NCBI GenBank assembly: GCA_002238605.1
Contig: MPMR01000005.1
Location: 62,001 to 126,000, forward strand
Direction: 5' to 3'
DNA from: BD2-11 clade cluster bacterium bin43
GTDB taxonomy: Bacteria; Gemmatimonadota; Gemmatimonadetes; Longimicrobiales; Gaopeijiaceae
DNA: 64,000 nucleotides
In this document: piece after piece, positions 46,890 to 55,645 of the stretch
Position numbering within the stretch: position 1 is the stretch's first letter
Layout of the letters: each line of letters starts with the position of its first letter
The notes under the pieces: generated by a model
Database searches by the model: none
What the model saw: the letters and a program-made list of their open reading frames with translations, nothing else
What the model was told of the DNA's origin: nothing
Translations under genes and position numbers: made by a program

Positions 46890-47803
46890 GCGTTGCTTCG
46901 AACACTCGACTCGGGCGCGGCCTGGGCGCCCTTCTTGGGGATCATCTTGATCGACCGGTGGAAGGCGAGGTCGCCGGCCTGGCGCTGGATTCCGTGGTGC
47001 CCAACCCGTTCCAGCCCCGTCGTGAGTTCAAGGAAGAGGAAATCCGGGAACTCGCGGCGTCGATCAGGGCAAACGGATTGCTCCAGCCCGTTCTCGTCAG
47101 ATCCGCGCCGGTGCCCGACCAATGGGAGCTGGTAGCGGGAGAACGCCGATTCCGAGCTGTCACAAGGCTTGGATGGAGCGAAGTGCCGGCCATCGTGCGC
47201 GACGTAGATGACGAAACCATGCTCGTGCTGGCGCTTGTCGAGAACCTCCAGCGCCGCGACCTCGGCGCGCTGGAGGAGGCTGAGGGCTACAGGGTGCTTG
47301 TGGACAAGTTCAAGCGCACACAGGAGGATATCGCGCTGGCTGTCGGAAAGAGCCGTGCCGCGGTGACCAACATCCTCCGTCTTCTGAAGCTTCCCGCTGA
47401 AGTCCGGCAGCTGCTCGCGGAAGAAAAGCTCACGCCGGGACACGCGCGGGCACTCCTCGCCATCGACGACCAGGAATGGGCGGCGGAACTGGCTCGAATG
47501 GCGGTCGAGGGCGGTTGGTCGGTCCGCAAACTCGAGGAGACCGTGCGCACCCGGCCGACGCGCCCGGCTCCCAATGAAGATGCTCCGGACGACCGCAAGC
47601 GCCGGACCCGGCCGTCGCAAGCGGTGGACCCGGTGTTGAACGCGTTGCAGGAGGAGTTGCGGGGCGCGCTCGGGACACGAGTAGTCGTTCGACGGCAGAG
47701 GGGAAGCAAAGGCCGCATCGAAATCCCCTTCCACGACGATCAGGATCTTGAACGCGTGTTCGCCCTCGTGTCCGGCCGGGAGGTCTCGGATCTTCTGGAA
47801 TAG
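46886..47803 (+). CDS. parB: ParB (Spo0J), parS-binding CTPase
   Basis: A 305-aa ParB. The N-terminal ParA-contact peptide 'RLGRGLGALLGD' is followed by the CTP-binding part with GERRFRA ('LVAGERRFRAVTRLGW') and 'LVENLQRRDLGALEEAEGYR'. A helix-turn-helix ('TQEDIALAVGKSRAAVTNIL') binds parS; the C-terminal 50 residues should dimerise. Its probable targets are the two sites inside mnmG. Confidence 0.97.
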   Translation: MSVASNTRLGRGLGALLGDHLDRPVEGEVAGLALDSVVPNPFQPRREFKEEEIRELAASIRANGLLQPVLVRSAPVPDQWELVAGERRFRAVTRLGWSEVPAIVRDVDDETMLVLALVENLQRRDLGALEEAEGYRVLVDKFKRTQEDIALAVGKSRAAVTNILRLLKLPAEVRQLLAEEKLTPGHARALLAIDDQEWAAELARMAVEGGWSVRKLEETVRTRPTRPAPNEDAPDDRKRRTRPSQAVDPVLNALQEELRGALGTRVVVRRQRGSKGRIEIPFHDDQDLERVFALVSGREVSDLLE

Positions 47804-48542
47804 GACATCTCGAAACCGCCGACTGCTGACGGTTGTGCTCCTGGCCGAGGGGTCGGCGAATGCCCGCAACTATGAGTTGACCGTGACGCATGCCGTGCTG
47901 GTTTCGCTTGCCCTCATCGGACTGATTTCCGCGGGCTACGTGGCCGGCGTTGCAGTGACCACGCATCGTGTGGACATCCTGTCGGACTCGCTTGCGGTCC
48001 AGGCGGAGGGGATTCAGGCGCTGAGCACGCACATCGACACGGTCGAAGCACGCTATCTGCGCATCGCCGAACTGTTTGGTGCCCGCGCAAACGCGCTGTC
48101 GGACCTTTGGCTTCCTCCGGTGGGGCGCGACGGAAACTCCGGTCGGTCGGTCGCGGACGAAACCAGGCCCACCAGCTGGCCCCTGACCGAAAGGGGGTTC
48201 GTGACCCAGGCCCTGATTGAAGGCGTGGTGGGCGAACACCCAGGCCTGGACATCGCCATACCTACGGGCTCGTATATCCGCGCCGCGGGTGGGGGCCTCG
48301 TACTCGAAGCAGGAGAGGATCCCCTCTACGGGCGGTTTGTACGCCTTGACCACGGCGACGGATACGGCAGCTTGTATGCGCATGCATCCGCGACGTTTGT
48401 CGAGACCGGGGACCTGGTGCGGCAGAACGAGGTCATCGCGTTGAGCGGCTCGACGGGCAGATCGACGGCTCCGCACCTTCACTTTGAAATCCTTCGAAAC
48501 AATGAACCTGTCGATCCGTTGACAATCCTTGACCAACCTTGA
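47748..48542 (+). CDS. M23-family (LytM) envelope endopeptidase
   Basis: A protein of up to 264 aa. A membrane helix ('AVLVSLALIGLISAGYVAGV') precedes a coiled region and a LytM peptidase domain with zinc motifs His-x3-Asp ('HPGLD') and His-x-His ('HLHFEI'), so the enzyme should be active on peptidoglycan crosslinks. The start is unclear: TTG at 47748 lies inside parB, while GTG at 47835 gives a shorter form that begins at the family's typical 'VLLAEG' strand. It precedes the bactofilin gene, a common pairing in envelope-shape modules. Confidence 0.88.
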   Translation: MNACSPSCPAGRSRIFWNRTSRNRRLLTVVLLAEGSANARNYELTVTHAVLVSLALIGLISAGYVAGVAVTTHRVDILSDSLAVQAEGIQALSTHIDTVEARYLRIAELFGARANALSDLWLPPVGRDGNSGRSVADETRPTSWPLTERGFVTQALIEGVVGEHPGLDIAIPTGSYIRAAGGGLVLEAGEDPLYGRFVRLDHGDGYGSLYAHASATFVETGDLVRQNEVIALSGSTGRSTAPHLHFEILRNNEPVDPLTILDQP

Positions 48543-48605
48543 AGGGTTGCCGGAACCCCTCGATTTCCGTGGCTCGTTTCAACTACCAGTAAGGGAAACA
48601 ACAGG

Positions 48606-48992
48606 ATGAGCAAACAGCGCCCCGCTTCGCCCCCCGCGTCTCCAGACAACACGATTTCGATCATCGGACCCGGGATGACCGTAGTGGGTGATTGCAAGAC
48701 CAAGGGGACCATCCGCATCGAAGGCAGGGTCGAGGGGGGAGTGGAGGCCGGAAAGGCTGTTGTCGTCGGGAAGGACGGAATGGTCGTCGGCGACATCTCC
48801 ACCCAGGACGCGGTCATCTCGGGAAGGCTCAAGGGTACCCTGAAAATCGGTTCGCGCCTGGAGCTCCAGTCATCCTGCGATGTCGACGGGAATATCGACA
48901 CCCGCCGCATCGTGCTCGAAGAGGGCGCAACGGTCAACGGAACCGTCAAGATGGGAAGCCGAGGCGCCAAGCCGCCCTCTACCCGGGAATGA
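48606..48992 (+). CDS. Bactofilin
   Basis: A 128-aa bactofilin (DUF583). The core (about 15-112) is a right-handed beta helix seen as repeating 'GKAVVVGKDGMVVGDISTQD', 'AVISGRLKGTLKIGSRLELQ' turns; both termini are Pro/Ser/Lys-rich and disordered. Bactofilins polymerise without nucleotide and scaffold wall enzymes, often M23 peptidases, as encoded just upstream. In some bacteria bactofilins also position ParABS, which is also adjacent. Confidence 0.95.
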   Translation: MSKQRPASPPASPDNTISIIGPGMTVVGDCKTKGTIRIEGRVEGGVEAGKAVVVGKDGMVVGDISTQDAVISGRLKGTLKIGSRLELQSSCDVDGNIDTRRIVLEEGATVNGTVKMGSRGAKPPSTRE

Positions 48993-49103
48993 GCGGTGAG
49001 CAGGATGCCCACGCCCGGGGAATCATCGAGTCCTGGCTCCACCGGATTTGGAAGCACCGGGAATCTCGACCGGAGCTGCCTTTCCCCACCTCTCCGCCGT
49101 TGT

Positions 49104-49213
49104 CGTGGAAAACCTCTGAAGTCACTATAATATCGACTCTTCGGAAGGTATATCCACGCTCCCCGCAGAGCGTGTTATCCACGCCTCTGTCGTTTTCCAC
49201 AGATCGTGGAAAC
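49104..49213. promoter_or_regulatory. Cluster of DnaA-box-like sequences with a TATAAT
   Basis: Five candidate boxes lie in 110 bp: 49104-49112 CGTGGAAAA (7 of 9), 49150-49158 ATATCCACG (7), 49175-49183 TTATCCACG (8), 49193-49201 TTTTCCACA (8) and 49205-49213 CGTGGAAAC (6). An exact TATAAT sits at 49126-49131. The density is far above the background seen elsewhere in the window. Confidence 0.5.
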
Positions 49214-49248
49214 CCTTTGGGCGCACGTTTCGGCGCGGGGGAGTTCAT

Positions 49249-50034
49249 ATGCAAGGTGCCAGGACGAACGAGGGCCGGGGGATGAAGCTGAAAGCGCTCG
49301 TTGAGTATGTCGACGAATACCTCCGCGTGCCCGGCTTCCCGGACTACCCCAACGCCTACAACGGACTCCAGGTTCAGGGGGCGGCCCGGGTTGGCAGCAT
49401 CTGTGCCGCGGTGGATGCCAGTGAAGCCGCCATCAACGCCGCCGCCGAGCGCGGAAGCGATCTCCTGCTCGTGCACCACGGGCTCTTCTGGGATGGCGCG
49501 GCTCCCGTAACCGGCAGACGTTTTCGGAAGCTGTTCGCCCTCCTCCGCAACGAACTGGGTCTTTACTCGGCTCATCTGCCGCTGGACGCACACCCCGAGG
49601 TCGGCAACTGCGCCTTGCTCGCCCGCGCTCTGGACATCGAAATCGAGAAGGGATTCGGCTCCTACCAGGGCGTGGATGTGGGCTGGATCGGGACGACCTC
49701 GGAGACACGCAAGGCCCTCGGCGACCGGTTGGCGGAGTCACTACAAGTGACAGTCCGACTTATAGATGGCGGACCTGACCAGATACACAGGGTCGCCGTT
49801 GTGACGGGTGCGGGCGGGTCCATGATCGCCGAGGCGGCGGCGTCCGGCGCCGATGCCCTCGTGACCGGGGAAGGGGCGCATCATACGTACTTCGATGCGA
49901 TGGAATACGGCATCAACGTTTACTATGCGGGCCATTACGCCACCGAGACGCTCGGGGTGCGCGCGCTCGCCTCCCATCTGGAGGCGCGCTTCGGCATTCC
50001 CTGGGAGTTTCTGGATTATCCGACGGGCATGTAG
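49249..50034 (+). CDS. Nif3-like dinuclear metal-centre protein (DUF34)
   Basis: A 261-aa Nif3/YqfO-family protein. Metal-binding segments are visible: 'LLLVHHGLFWDG' (His pair), 'LYSAHLPLDAHPEVGNC' and the C-terminal 'GEGAHHTYFDAMEYGINVYY' with 'AGHYATET'. Biochemical roles proposed for the family include GTP cyclohydrolase-like activity, but no general function is settled. An internal ATG at 49282 with GGGGG before it may be the real start, giving 250 aa. It sits just downstream of the DnaA-box cluster. Confidence 0.88.
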   Translation: MQGARTNEGRGMKLKALVEYVDEYLRVPGFPDYPNAYNGLQVQGAARVGSICAAVDASEAAINAAAERGSDLLLVHHGLFWDGAAPVTGRRFRKLFALLRNELGLYSAHLPLDAHPEVGNCALLARALDIEIEKGFGSYQGVDVGWIGTTSETRKALGDRLAESLQVTVRLIDGGPDQIHRVAVVTGAGGSMIAEAAASGADALVTGEGAHHTYFDAMEYGINVYYAGHYATETLGVRALASHLEARFGIPWEFLDYPTGM

Positions 50035-50232
50035 GTCCCGCCGGGCATGGCCCCGGGCCTCGCCTCGACGGCTCAGGCCGTTGCGCATCGGAGGAGGAGG
50101 TACCCATGATCGCACGGGGCCTCAACAGGTGTTTGTCGCAATCCTTCCTGGCGTGCGCCATGCCCGGGAGGATGGGCGACCCTGTCCAGGGACCCGGCGC
50201 CGGAAGCCGATGACCGAGAAGCGAGGCACATC

Positions 50233-50991
50233 ATGAAATGCCCACAATGCGGCGTGGACGCCGCCGGCAAGTTCTGCGCGGAATGCGGGGCGGCCATCCG
50301 TGAGCCGTCGTGCCCCTCCTGTGGGGAGACGGCCCCGGCGGGCGCGTCGTTCTGCATCTTCTGCGGCACACCCCTCCGGCGCCGCCGGCCGGCGGCGGCC
50401 AGCGCGGGCGGCAGGAGGGTGCTGTGGGCCAGCGGCGTGTTCGCCGGCGTATTGATCATCGGCGCCGGGTACTGGGCGCTGGAACGGGATGATCCGGGCG
50501 ATGCTCCGCCCCCCGACCCCGCGGCGGGCCTGGTGCCCGCTGCCGGCGCGCCTCCGGATCTGAGCTCCATGACGCCGCGGGAGGCCGCGGATCGGCTGTA
50601 CGATCGAATCATGCGGGCCGCGTCCGCCGGGGACACCGCCGAGGCGCTGGCATTCCTGCCGATGGCCCTTGACGCCTACGACCTGACGGTCCCTCTGGAT
50701 GCGGATGGCCACTACCACGTGTCCCTGCTGCACGCTCTGGGCGCGGACTACGAGATGGCGCGGGAGGCGGCCGAGCGGGCGCTGGCCGACACGCCCAACC
50801 ACCTGCTCCTCCTGGGCGCGGCGGCGCGGGCGGCCGCCGAACTCGGCGACGATGACCGAGCCAACGGCTATTACGCTCGATTCCGGGAGGCGTGGGACAG
50901 CGAACAGGCGCGCGGGCTCGAAGAGTACTCCATGCACGCCATCCCGCTCGCGGAGATGAGGGAGGCGGCAGAGGCGCGAGCCGGTGGGTAG
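50233..50991 (+). CDS. Zinc-ribbon, membrane-anchored TPR-like protein
   Basis: A 252-aa protein. Two zinc ribbons open it: CPQC/CAEC (3-20) and CPSC/CIFC (27-44). A basic linker and a membrane helix ('VLWASGVFAGVLIIGAGYWA', about 64-83) follow. The rest is helical with TPR-like repeats ('DGHYHVSLLHALGADYEMAR', 'PNHLLLLGAAARAAAELGDD'). No named family is recognised. It may be a membrane-tethered adaptor. Confidence 0.72.
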   Translation: MKCPQCGVDAAGKFCAECGAAIREPSCPSCGETAPAGASFCIFCGTPLRRRRPAAASAGGRRVLWASGVFAGVLIIGAGYWALERDDPGDAPPPDPAAGLVPAAGAPPDLSSMTPREAADRLYDRIMRAASAGDTAEALAFLPMALDAYDLTVPLDADGHYHVSLLHALGADYEMAREAAERALADTPNHLLLLGAAARAAAELGDDDRANGYYARFREAWDSEQARGLEEYSMHAIPLAEMREAAEARAGG

Positions 50992-51042
50992 TGCCGAAGA
51001 ACGTCGGCCGGCACTGCAGTCGGTCAGGAGCATCGGCCCCTC

Positions 51043-52218
51043 GTGATCGACTCCCCCCTGGCGCTGCTCGCGACCATTGCGGGCGTGGTGGTGCTCGCCC
51101 TGTGGCTGGAGCGTCGCCGGGTGCCGGGGCTCTGGAAGCTGGGAGCCACCCTGCTCGCGATCGCCATCGGCGGAGTTCTCTCCAACGTGGGGCTCGTGCC
51201 CCCGGCTTCGCCCATCTACCAGGCCATCACGGGCACCGTGACCGACCTGGCCATCGTGTGGCTGCTCCTCGCGGTCAACCTGGCCGACCTGCGGAAGGCG
51301 GGCGGGGCCATGCTGGTCGCGTTCGGCATCGCGGTGGTGGGCACGGCCCTGGGGGCGTTTGCGGGGGCGTTCCTGTTCGGAGGCGCGATCGGCGAGGAGA
51401 CGTGGAAGCTTGCGGGGGCGCTCACGGGAACGTATTCGGGAGGATCACTGAACTTCACCGCGGTAAGCCGGGCAGTCGACATGTCCGATGCCCTCTTCGT
51501 GGGCGCCACCGCCGCGGACAACGTCGTCACCGGACTCTGGCTGGCGGCGTGCGTGGTGCTGCCCCGGTGGATCGGGCGGTACTACCCGGCGCCGCCATCA
51601 TCACCAGACGCCCCGCCGGCCTCGCCCTCGAACCACCCCGGCCGCGATCCCGATCTTTCCGACGACGAATCCGCGCATCCGCTCTTCGCGGGCGCCTCGG
51701 TTTCCACTCATCAGCTGGCGATTCTCGTCGCGGCAGGGCTCGCGATCATGATCGCGTCGCGGGTCCTCGCGACCGTCACCCCCGCAATCAACCCGGTGCT
51801 CTGGCTCACCACCCTGGCCCTTGCCACGGGCCACGCCATGCCATCCGGCGCGAAACGAGGCGCGCTCCAGCTCGGCAACCTCGCACTGCTGTTCTTCTTC
51901 GTGGTGATCGGCGTCTACTCCCGGATCGCGGAAGTGCTTGCCGTGGGTGTCCAGGTGCTCTTCTACGCCCTCTTCGTCGTCGCCGTCCACGGCGTGCTGG
52001 TCTTCCTGGCGGGCCGCTTCCTGCGCGTGGACATCGGCACGCTGTGCGTGGCTTCCCAGGCCTCGGTGGGAGGACCCGGAAGCGCACTGGCGGTAGCGGT
52101 AGCCGGAGGCTGGCGATCGCTCATTCTGCCCGGCATTCTGGTGGGTCTGCTGGGCTACGCCCTGGGCACGTACGCAGGGATGGGCATCGCGCAGGCGCTG
52201 CGGGGATTCGGCTTCTAG
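51043..52218 (+). CDS. DUF819 family membrane protein
   Basis: A 391-aa integral membrane protein starting with GTG. About ten hydrophobic segments are evident in two halves separated by a Pro/Asp-rich loop (about 185-215). 'LTGTYSGGSLNFTAVSRAVD' and 'FVGATAADNVVTGLWLAACV' are typical of the DUF819/YjcL family, which is thought to transport small ions or amino acids; the substrate is unknown. It stands between the zinc-ribbon gene and lipA. Confidence 0.85.
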   Translation: MIDSPLALLATIAGVVVLALWLERRRVPGLWKLGATLLAIAIGGVLSNVGLVPPASPIYQAITGTVTDLAIVWLLLAVNLADLRKAGGAMLVAFGIAVVGTALGAFAGAFLFGGAIGEETWKLAGALTGTYSGGSLNFTAVSRAVDMSDALFVGATAADNVVTGLWLAACVVLPRWIGRYYPAPPSSPDAPPASPSNHPGRDPDLSDDESAHPLFAGASVSTHQLAILVAAGLAIMIASRVLATVTPAINPVLWLTTLALATGHAMPSGAKRGALQLGNLALLFFFVVIGVYSRIAEVLAVGVQVLFYALFVVAVHGVLVFLAGRFLRVDIGTLCVASQASVGGPGSALAVAVAGGWRSLILPGILVGLLGYALGTYAGMGIAQALRGFGF

Positions 52219-52429
52219 AGCTGCCCCGCACAGGTGCGCTCCGTTGCCGTAGAAAGCGTCTGGGTTTTATCATTCCAAGCTACGCAACGGGACGCGCGCA
52301 TCGCGCCGGACCCCGAGATAAAGACCCTTCGCGGGCCCGCGTTGCCGGCGGACCTAAACCAGCCAGGACTGCGATCCCGGGGGCCGATCCGGGTCCGGCT
52401 CAAGGGAACGAGCGACGGAGAACTCGAGG

Positions 52430-53551
52430 TTGAGCCAGCCCCTCAAAGCCTGGAAAGGATACGCGCCGGCGCGCAAGGACACGGGCACCGTCACGCCCAA
52501 GGGCTCTTCCCGCATCCGCGCGCACGATGGCCTCGCCACCATATCCCCGAGCGACCGCAAGCCGTCCTGGCTGAAGGTGCGTTCTCCCGGGGGACCGAAC
52601 TACCTGCGGCTGAAGCGCCTCATGCGCAGCCAGGCGCTTCACACCGTGTGCGAGGGGGCGGGCTGCACGAACATCGGCGAATGCTGGGAGGCCGGCACCG
52701 CCACCTTCATGATCCTGGGTGATGTCTGCACGCGCGCGTGCAAGTACTGCGCTGTCGCCCACGGACTGCCGACCGTGCTGGACCGGGACGAACCCCGGCG
52801 TGTCGCGGATACCGTGGCCGCAATGGACCTCGAGCACGTCGTGATCACCAGCGTGAATCGCGACGAGCTGTCGGACGGCGGGTCCGGCATCTATGCAGAG
52901 ACCATTCGCCGCATCGGCGACCGCCTTCCCGCATGCTCGGTCGAGGTGCTGATCCCGGACTTCAAGGGCGACGAAGACGCCCTGGCGACGGTTCTGGCCG
53001 CTCGACCGGCGATCCTCGGGCACAACCTGGAGACCGTCGAACGGCTTCACCCGGAGGTGCGCCCGGGAGGCCGCTACTGGCGCTCGATCTCCTTCCTCGG
53101 AGCTTCCAAGCGCCTCGCGCCGCACATCCTGACGAAGACGGGCATCATTCTGGGGATGGGGGAGCGCGCATCCGAGATCCGGCAGGCGATGAGCGACCTT
53201 CGCGAGGCCGGTGTCGACATTCTCACCTTGGGCCAGTATCTCCGTCCGTCGCTTCAGCACATCCCCGTTGCCCGCTGGGTGACGCCGGAGGAATTCGAAG
53301 ACTGGAAGCGGATCGGCGAGGAGGGATTCGGCTTCCGCCACGTGGAGTCGGGTCCCCTGGTCCGCTCCAGTTTTCATGCCAAGGACCAGGCGCGCCAGGT
53401 ATCCGCCGGCGCAGCGGGTTCGATTCGGCACGTGCAGGAGGCCGATCTTCCCGCGCCCGCTGAGGTGCCGGGGCTCAGGCTGGTGCAGATCGAGACGAGG
53501 CGTTCCGCGAGAGACGGAACGGAGGGAGGCGAGGTGGCACATGCCCGATAG
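52430..53551 (+). CDS. lipA: Lipoyl synthase (radical SAM)
   Basis: A 373-aa lipoyl synthase that inserts sulfur into octanoyl-proteins. The auxiliary cluster cysteines are Cys74, Cys79 and Cys85 ('CEGAGCTNIGECW'); the radical SAM cysteines are Cys100, Cys104 and Cys107 ('CTRACKYC'). The C-terminal serine motif reads RSSF instead of the usual RSSY, keeping the serine ligand. TTG 52430 is the start. It overlaps pdhA by 11 bases, so the enzyme is made with its substrate complex. The C-terminal 50 residues are a poorly conserved tail. Confidence 0.95.
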   Translation: MSQPLKAWKGYAPARKDTGTVTPKGSSRIRAHDGLATISPSDRKPSWLKVRSPGGPNYLRLKRLMRSQALHTVCEGAGCTNIGECWEAGTATFMILGDVCTRACKYCAVAHGLPTVLDRDEPRRVADTVAAMDLEHVVITSVNRDELSDGGSGIYAETIRRIGDRLPACSVEVLIPDFKGDEDALATVLAARPAILGHNLETVERLHPEVRPGGRYWRSISFLGASKRLAPHILTKTGIILGMGERASEIRQAMSDLREAGVDILTLGQYLRPSLQHIPVARWVTPEEFEDWKRIGEEGFGFRHVESGPLVRSSFHAKDQARQVSAGAAGSIRHVQEADLPAPAEVPGLRLVQIETRRSARDGTEGGEVAHAR

Positions 53552-54605
53552 CGCCGTGCGGGACGCATCCAGGTCCGCCCCTCCGCCTTTCATCGAAGGC
53601 TTTCCGGCCGAACAGGTGCTTCGCTTCCTGCGCGAGATGCTCATATACCGGCGATTCGAGCAAGAGGCGGAGGAGGCATACGCGATCGGCAAGATCGGGG
53701 GCTTCTGCCACCTGCATACCGGGCAGGAAGGGGTGGCGCTGGGCTTCATCGGGCCGCTTCGCCCCGACGACTATGCCCTTTCGGCCTACCGGGAACACAC
53801 CCTGGCGCTCGCCAAGGGCATCTCCGCGCGCGCGGCCATGGCCGAGTTGTACGGGCGGGCGGGCGGCTGTTCCGGCGGCAAGGGCGGCTCGATGCACCTC
53901 TTCTCCGCGAAGCACAACTTCATGGGCGGATGGGGCATCGTCGGGGGCCAGATTCCGCTGGCGACCGGTCTGGGCTGGGCGATCCGCTACCGCGGGGAGG
54001 ACCGGGTCTGCGTCTGCTTCCTGGGCGACGCGGCCGTCAACCAGGGCTCATTCCACGAGTCGCTCAACATGGCGGCCATCTGGAAGCTGCCGGTCATCTA
54101 CGTCGTCGAGAACAACGGGTATGGCATGGGGACGGCGTTCAACCGCGTGACCACGACCCCCATGGTCGAAAAATCGCGGGCGCACGGTATTCCCGCGCAC
54201 TACGTTGACGGCCAGGACGTGCTTGCGGTCTGGCGGCTGATGGAAGACCTGCTGGAGCAGGTGCGCGACGGCGCCGGACCCCAGTTCGTGGACGCCGAAA
54301 CGTATCGCTTCAAGGGCCATTCGATGTCCGATCCGGTGTCGGGCACGTACCGCAGCAAGGAGGAGGTCGAGTCGCGGGTCCGCGAAGACGACCCCATCGC
54401 CCATGTGCGCGATCTCCTGATCCAGAGCGGGCATCTCACGCGCGAGGGCCTCGAGCGCATGGACGAGGAAGTACGCGAGCTGGTCGCTGACGCCGCCGAC
54501 TTCGCGGACCGCTCGCCGCTCCCCTCCGACGACAGCCTCCACGAATTCGTCTACAGCGACATGGACGTGCACGGCAGGCTTTTCTTCGATGGGCGGGGAG
54601 GCTGA
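53541..54605 (+). CDS. pdhA: Pyruvate dehydrogenase E1 alpha subunit
   Basis: A 354-aa E1-alpha. The thiamine diphosphate motif runs from 'FLGDAAVNQGSFHESLNMAA' to 'VVENNGYGMG'. 'FCHLHTGQEGVALGFIGPLR', 'GGCSGGKGGSMHLF' and the loop 'RFKGHSMSDPVSGTYRSKEE' are typical of pyruvate rather than branched-chain enzymes. ATG 53541 is chosen as family N-terminus. It oxidatively decarboxylates pyruvate together with pdhB. Confidence 0.94.
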   Translation: MPDSAVRDASRSAPPPFIEGFPAEQVLRFLREMLIYRRFEQEAEEAYAIGKIGGFCHLHTGQEGVALGFIGPLRPDDYALSAYREHTLALAKGISARAAMAELYGRAGGCSGGKGGSMHLFSAKHNFMGGWGIVGGQIPLATGLGWAIRYRGEDRVCVCFLGDAAVNQGSFHESLNMAAIWKLPVIYVVENNGYGMGTAFNRVTTTPMVEKSRAHGIPAHYVDGQDVLAVWRLMEDLLEQVRDGAGPQFVDAETYRFKGHSMSDPVSGTYRSKEEVESRVREDDPIAHVRDLLIQSGHLTREGLERMDEEVRELVADAADFADRSPLPSDDSLHEFVYSDMDVHGRLFFDGRGG

Positions 54606-54606
54606 G

Positions 54607-55587
54607 ATGGCGGTCATGACCTACCGGGACGCCCTCAACGAGGCGCTCGCGGAGGAGATGGAGCGCGACGACTCCGTTTTCCTCATGGGCGAGGAAGTCG
54701 CCGAGTACGATGGCGCCTACAAGGTGTCCCGGGGCCTGCTCGAGCGCTTCGGCGACGCACGGGTGGTGGACACGCCGATCAGCGAACTCGGCTTCGCCGG
54801 ACTGGGCGTGGGCGCGGCCATGGCCGGGCTCCGGCCCGTCATCGAGTTCATGACCTTCAACTTCGCGTTCCTGGCCCTCGACCAGGTTATCAACAACGCG
54901 GCCAAGACCCACTACATGACCAACGGGCAGCTGCACGTGCCCATCGTCTTTCGCGGACCCAACGGGGCGGCCCTGCAGCTCGCCGCGCAGCACTCGCAGG
55001 CGTGCGAGTCCTACTATGTTCACGCCCCGGGGGTCAAGCTGGTGAATCCGGCGACGCCGTCGGATGCCAAGGGCCTGCTCAAGGCCGCGATTCGCGACGA
55101 CGATCCGGTGGTCGTGATGGAGTCCGAGATGCTCTACAACGCCCGCGGCGACGTTCCCGAGGGCGAGCACTTCGTACCTCTGGGCGTAGCCGATGTGAAG
55201 ATGGAGGGTACGGACGTCACGATCGTCTCGCACGGGCAGATGGTCCATGTGGCGCTTCAGGCGGCCCGCATGCTCGAGAAGGAAGATGTTTCCGCCGAGG
55301 TGCTCGACCTGCGCTCGCTGCGTCCCCTGGACATGGAGGCGATTCTGCGCTCCGTCCACAAGACCAATCGCGCGGTCTACGTGGAGGAAAGCTGGCCGTT
55401 CGTGGGCGTCGGCGCACAGATCGTCGCGCTGATCCAGGACGAGGGCTTCGACGATCTGGACGCGCCGGTGCAGCGGATCACCCAGGCGGACGTGCCCATG
55501 CCCTACGCCAGGAATCTGGAGAAGCAGTCGAAACCGGACGCGGCGCGGGTCGTGGACGCGTGCAGGAAGGTTCTCTACCGCAACTGA
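54607..55587 (+). CDS. pdhB: Pyruvate dehydrogenase E1 beta subunit
   Basis: A 326-aa E1-beta. It shows 'RDALNEALAEEMERDDSVFL', 'GEEVAEYDGAYKVSRGLLER', 'GPNGAALQLAAQHSQACESY' and 'ESWPFVGVGAQIVALIQDEG', all family hallmarks. ATG 54607 is preceded by GGGGAGG; an ATG at 54589 inside pdhA is in frame. It follows pdhA without gap and precedes pdhC by 58 bp. Confidence 0.95.
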   Translation: MAVMTYRDALNEALAEEMERDDSVFLMGEEVAEYDGAYKVSRGLLERFGDARVVDTPISELGFAGLGVGAAMAGLRPVIEFMTFNFAFLALDQVINNAAKTHYMTNGQLHVPIVFRGPNGAALQLAAQHSQACESYYVHAPGVKLVNPATPSDAKGLLKAAIRDDDPVVVMESEMLYNARGDVPEGEHFVPLGVADVKMEGTDVTIVSHGQMVHVALQAARMLEKEDVSAEVLDLRSLRPLDMEAILRSVHKTNRAVYVEESWPFVGVGAQIVALIQDEGFDDLDAPVQRITQADVPMPYARNLEKQSKPDAARVVDACRKVLYRN

Positions 55588-55645
55588 CCCTGGTCGCTCC
55601 ATCCGACGCGTGGCAAACACCGATCCGACCACCCGAGGCTAGTCG

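Noticed and set aside
52234-52722. Plus-strand frame in the lipA upstream and 5' region as a separate gene
   Set aside because: It continues out of frame into lipA, lacks any domain and has Arg/His/Pro-rich shadow composition.
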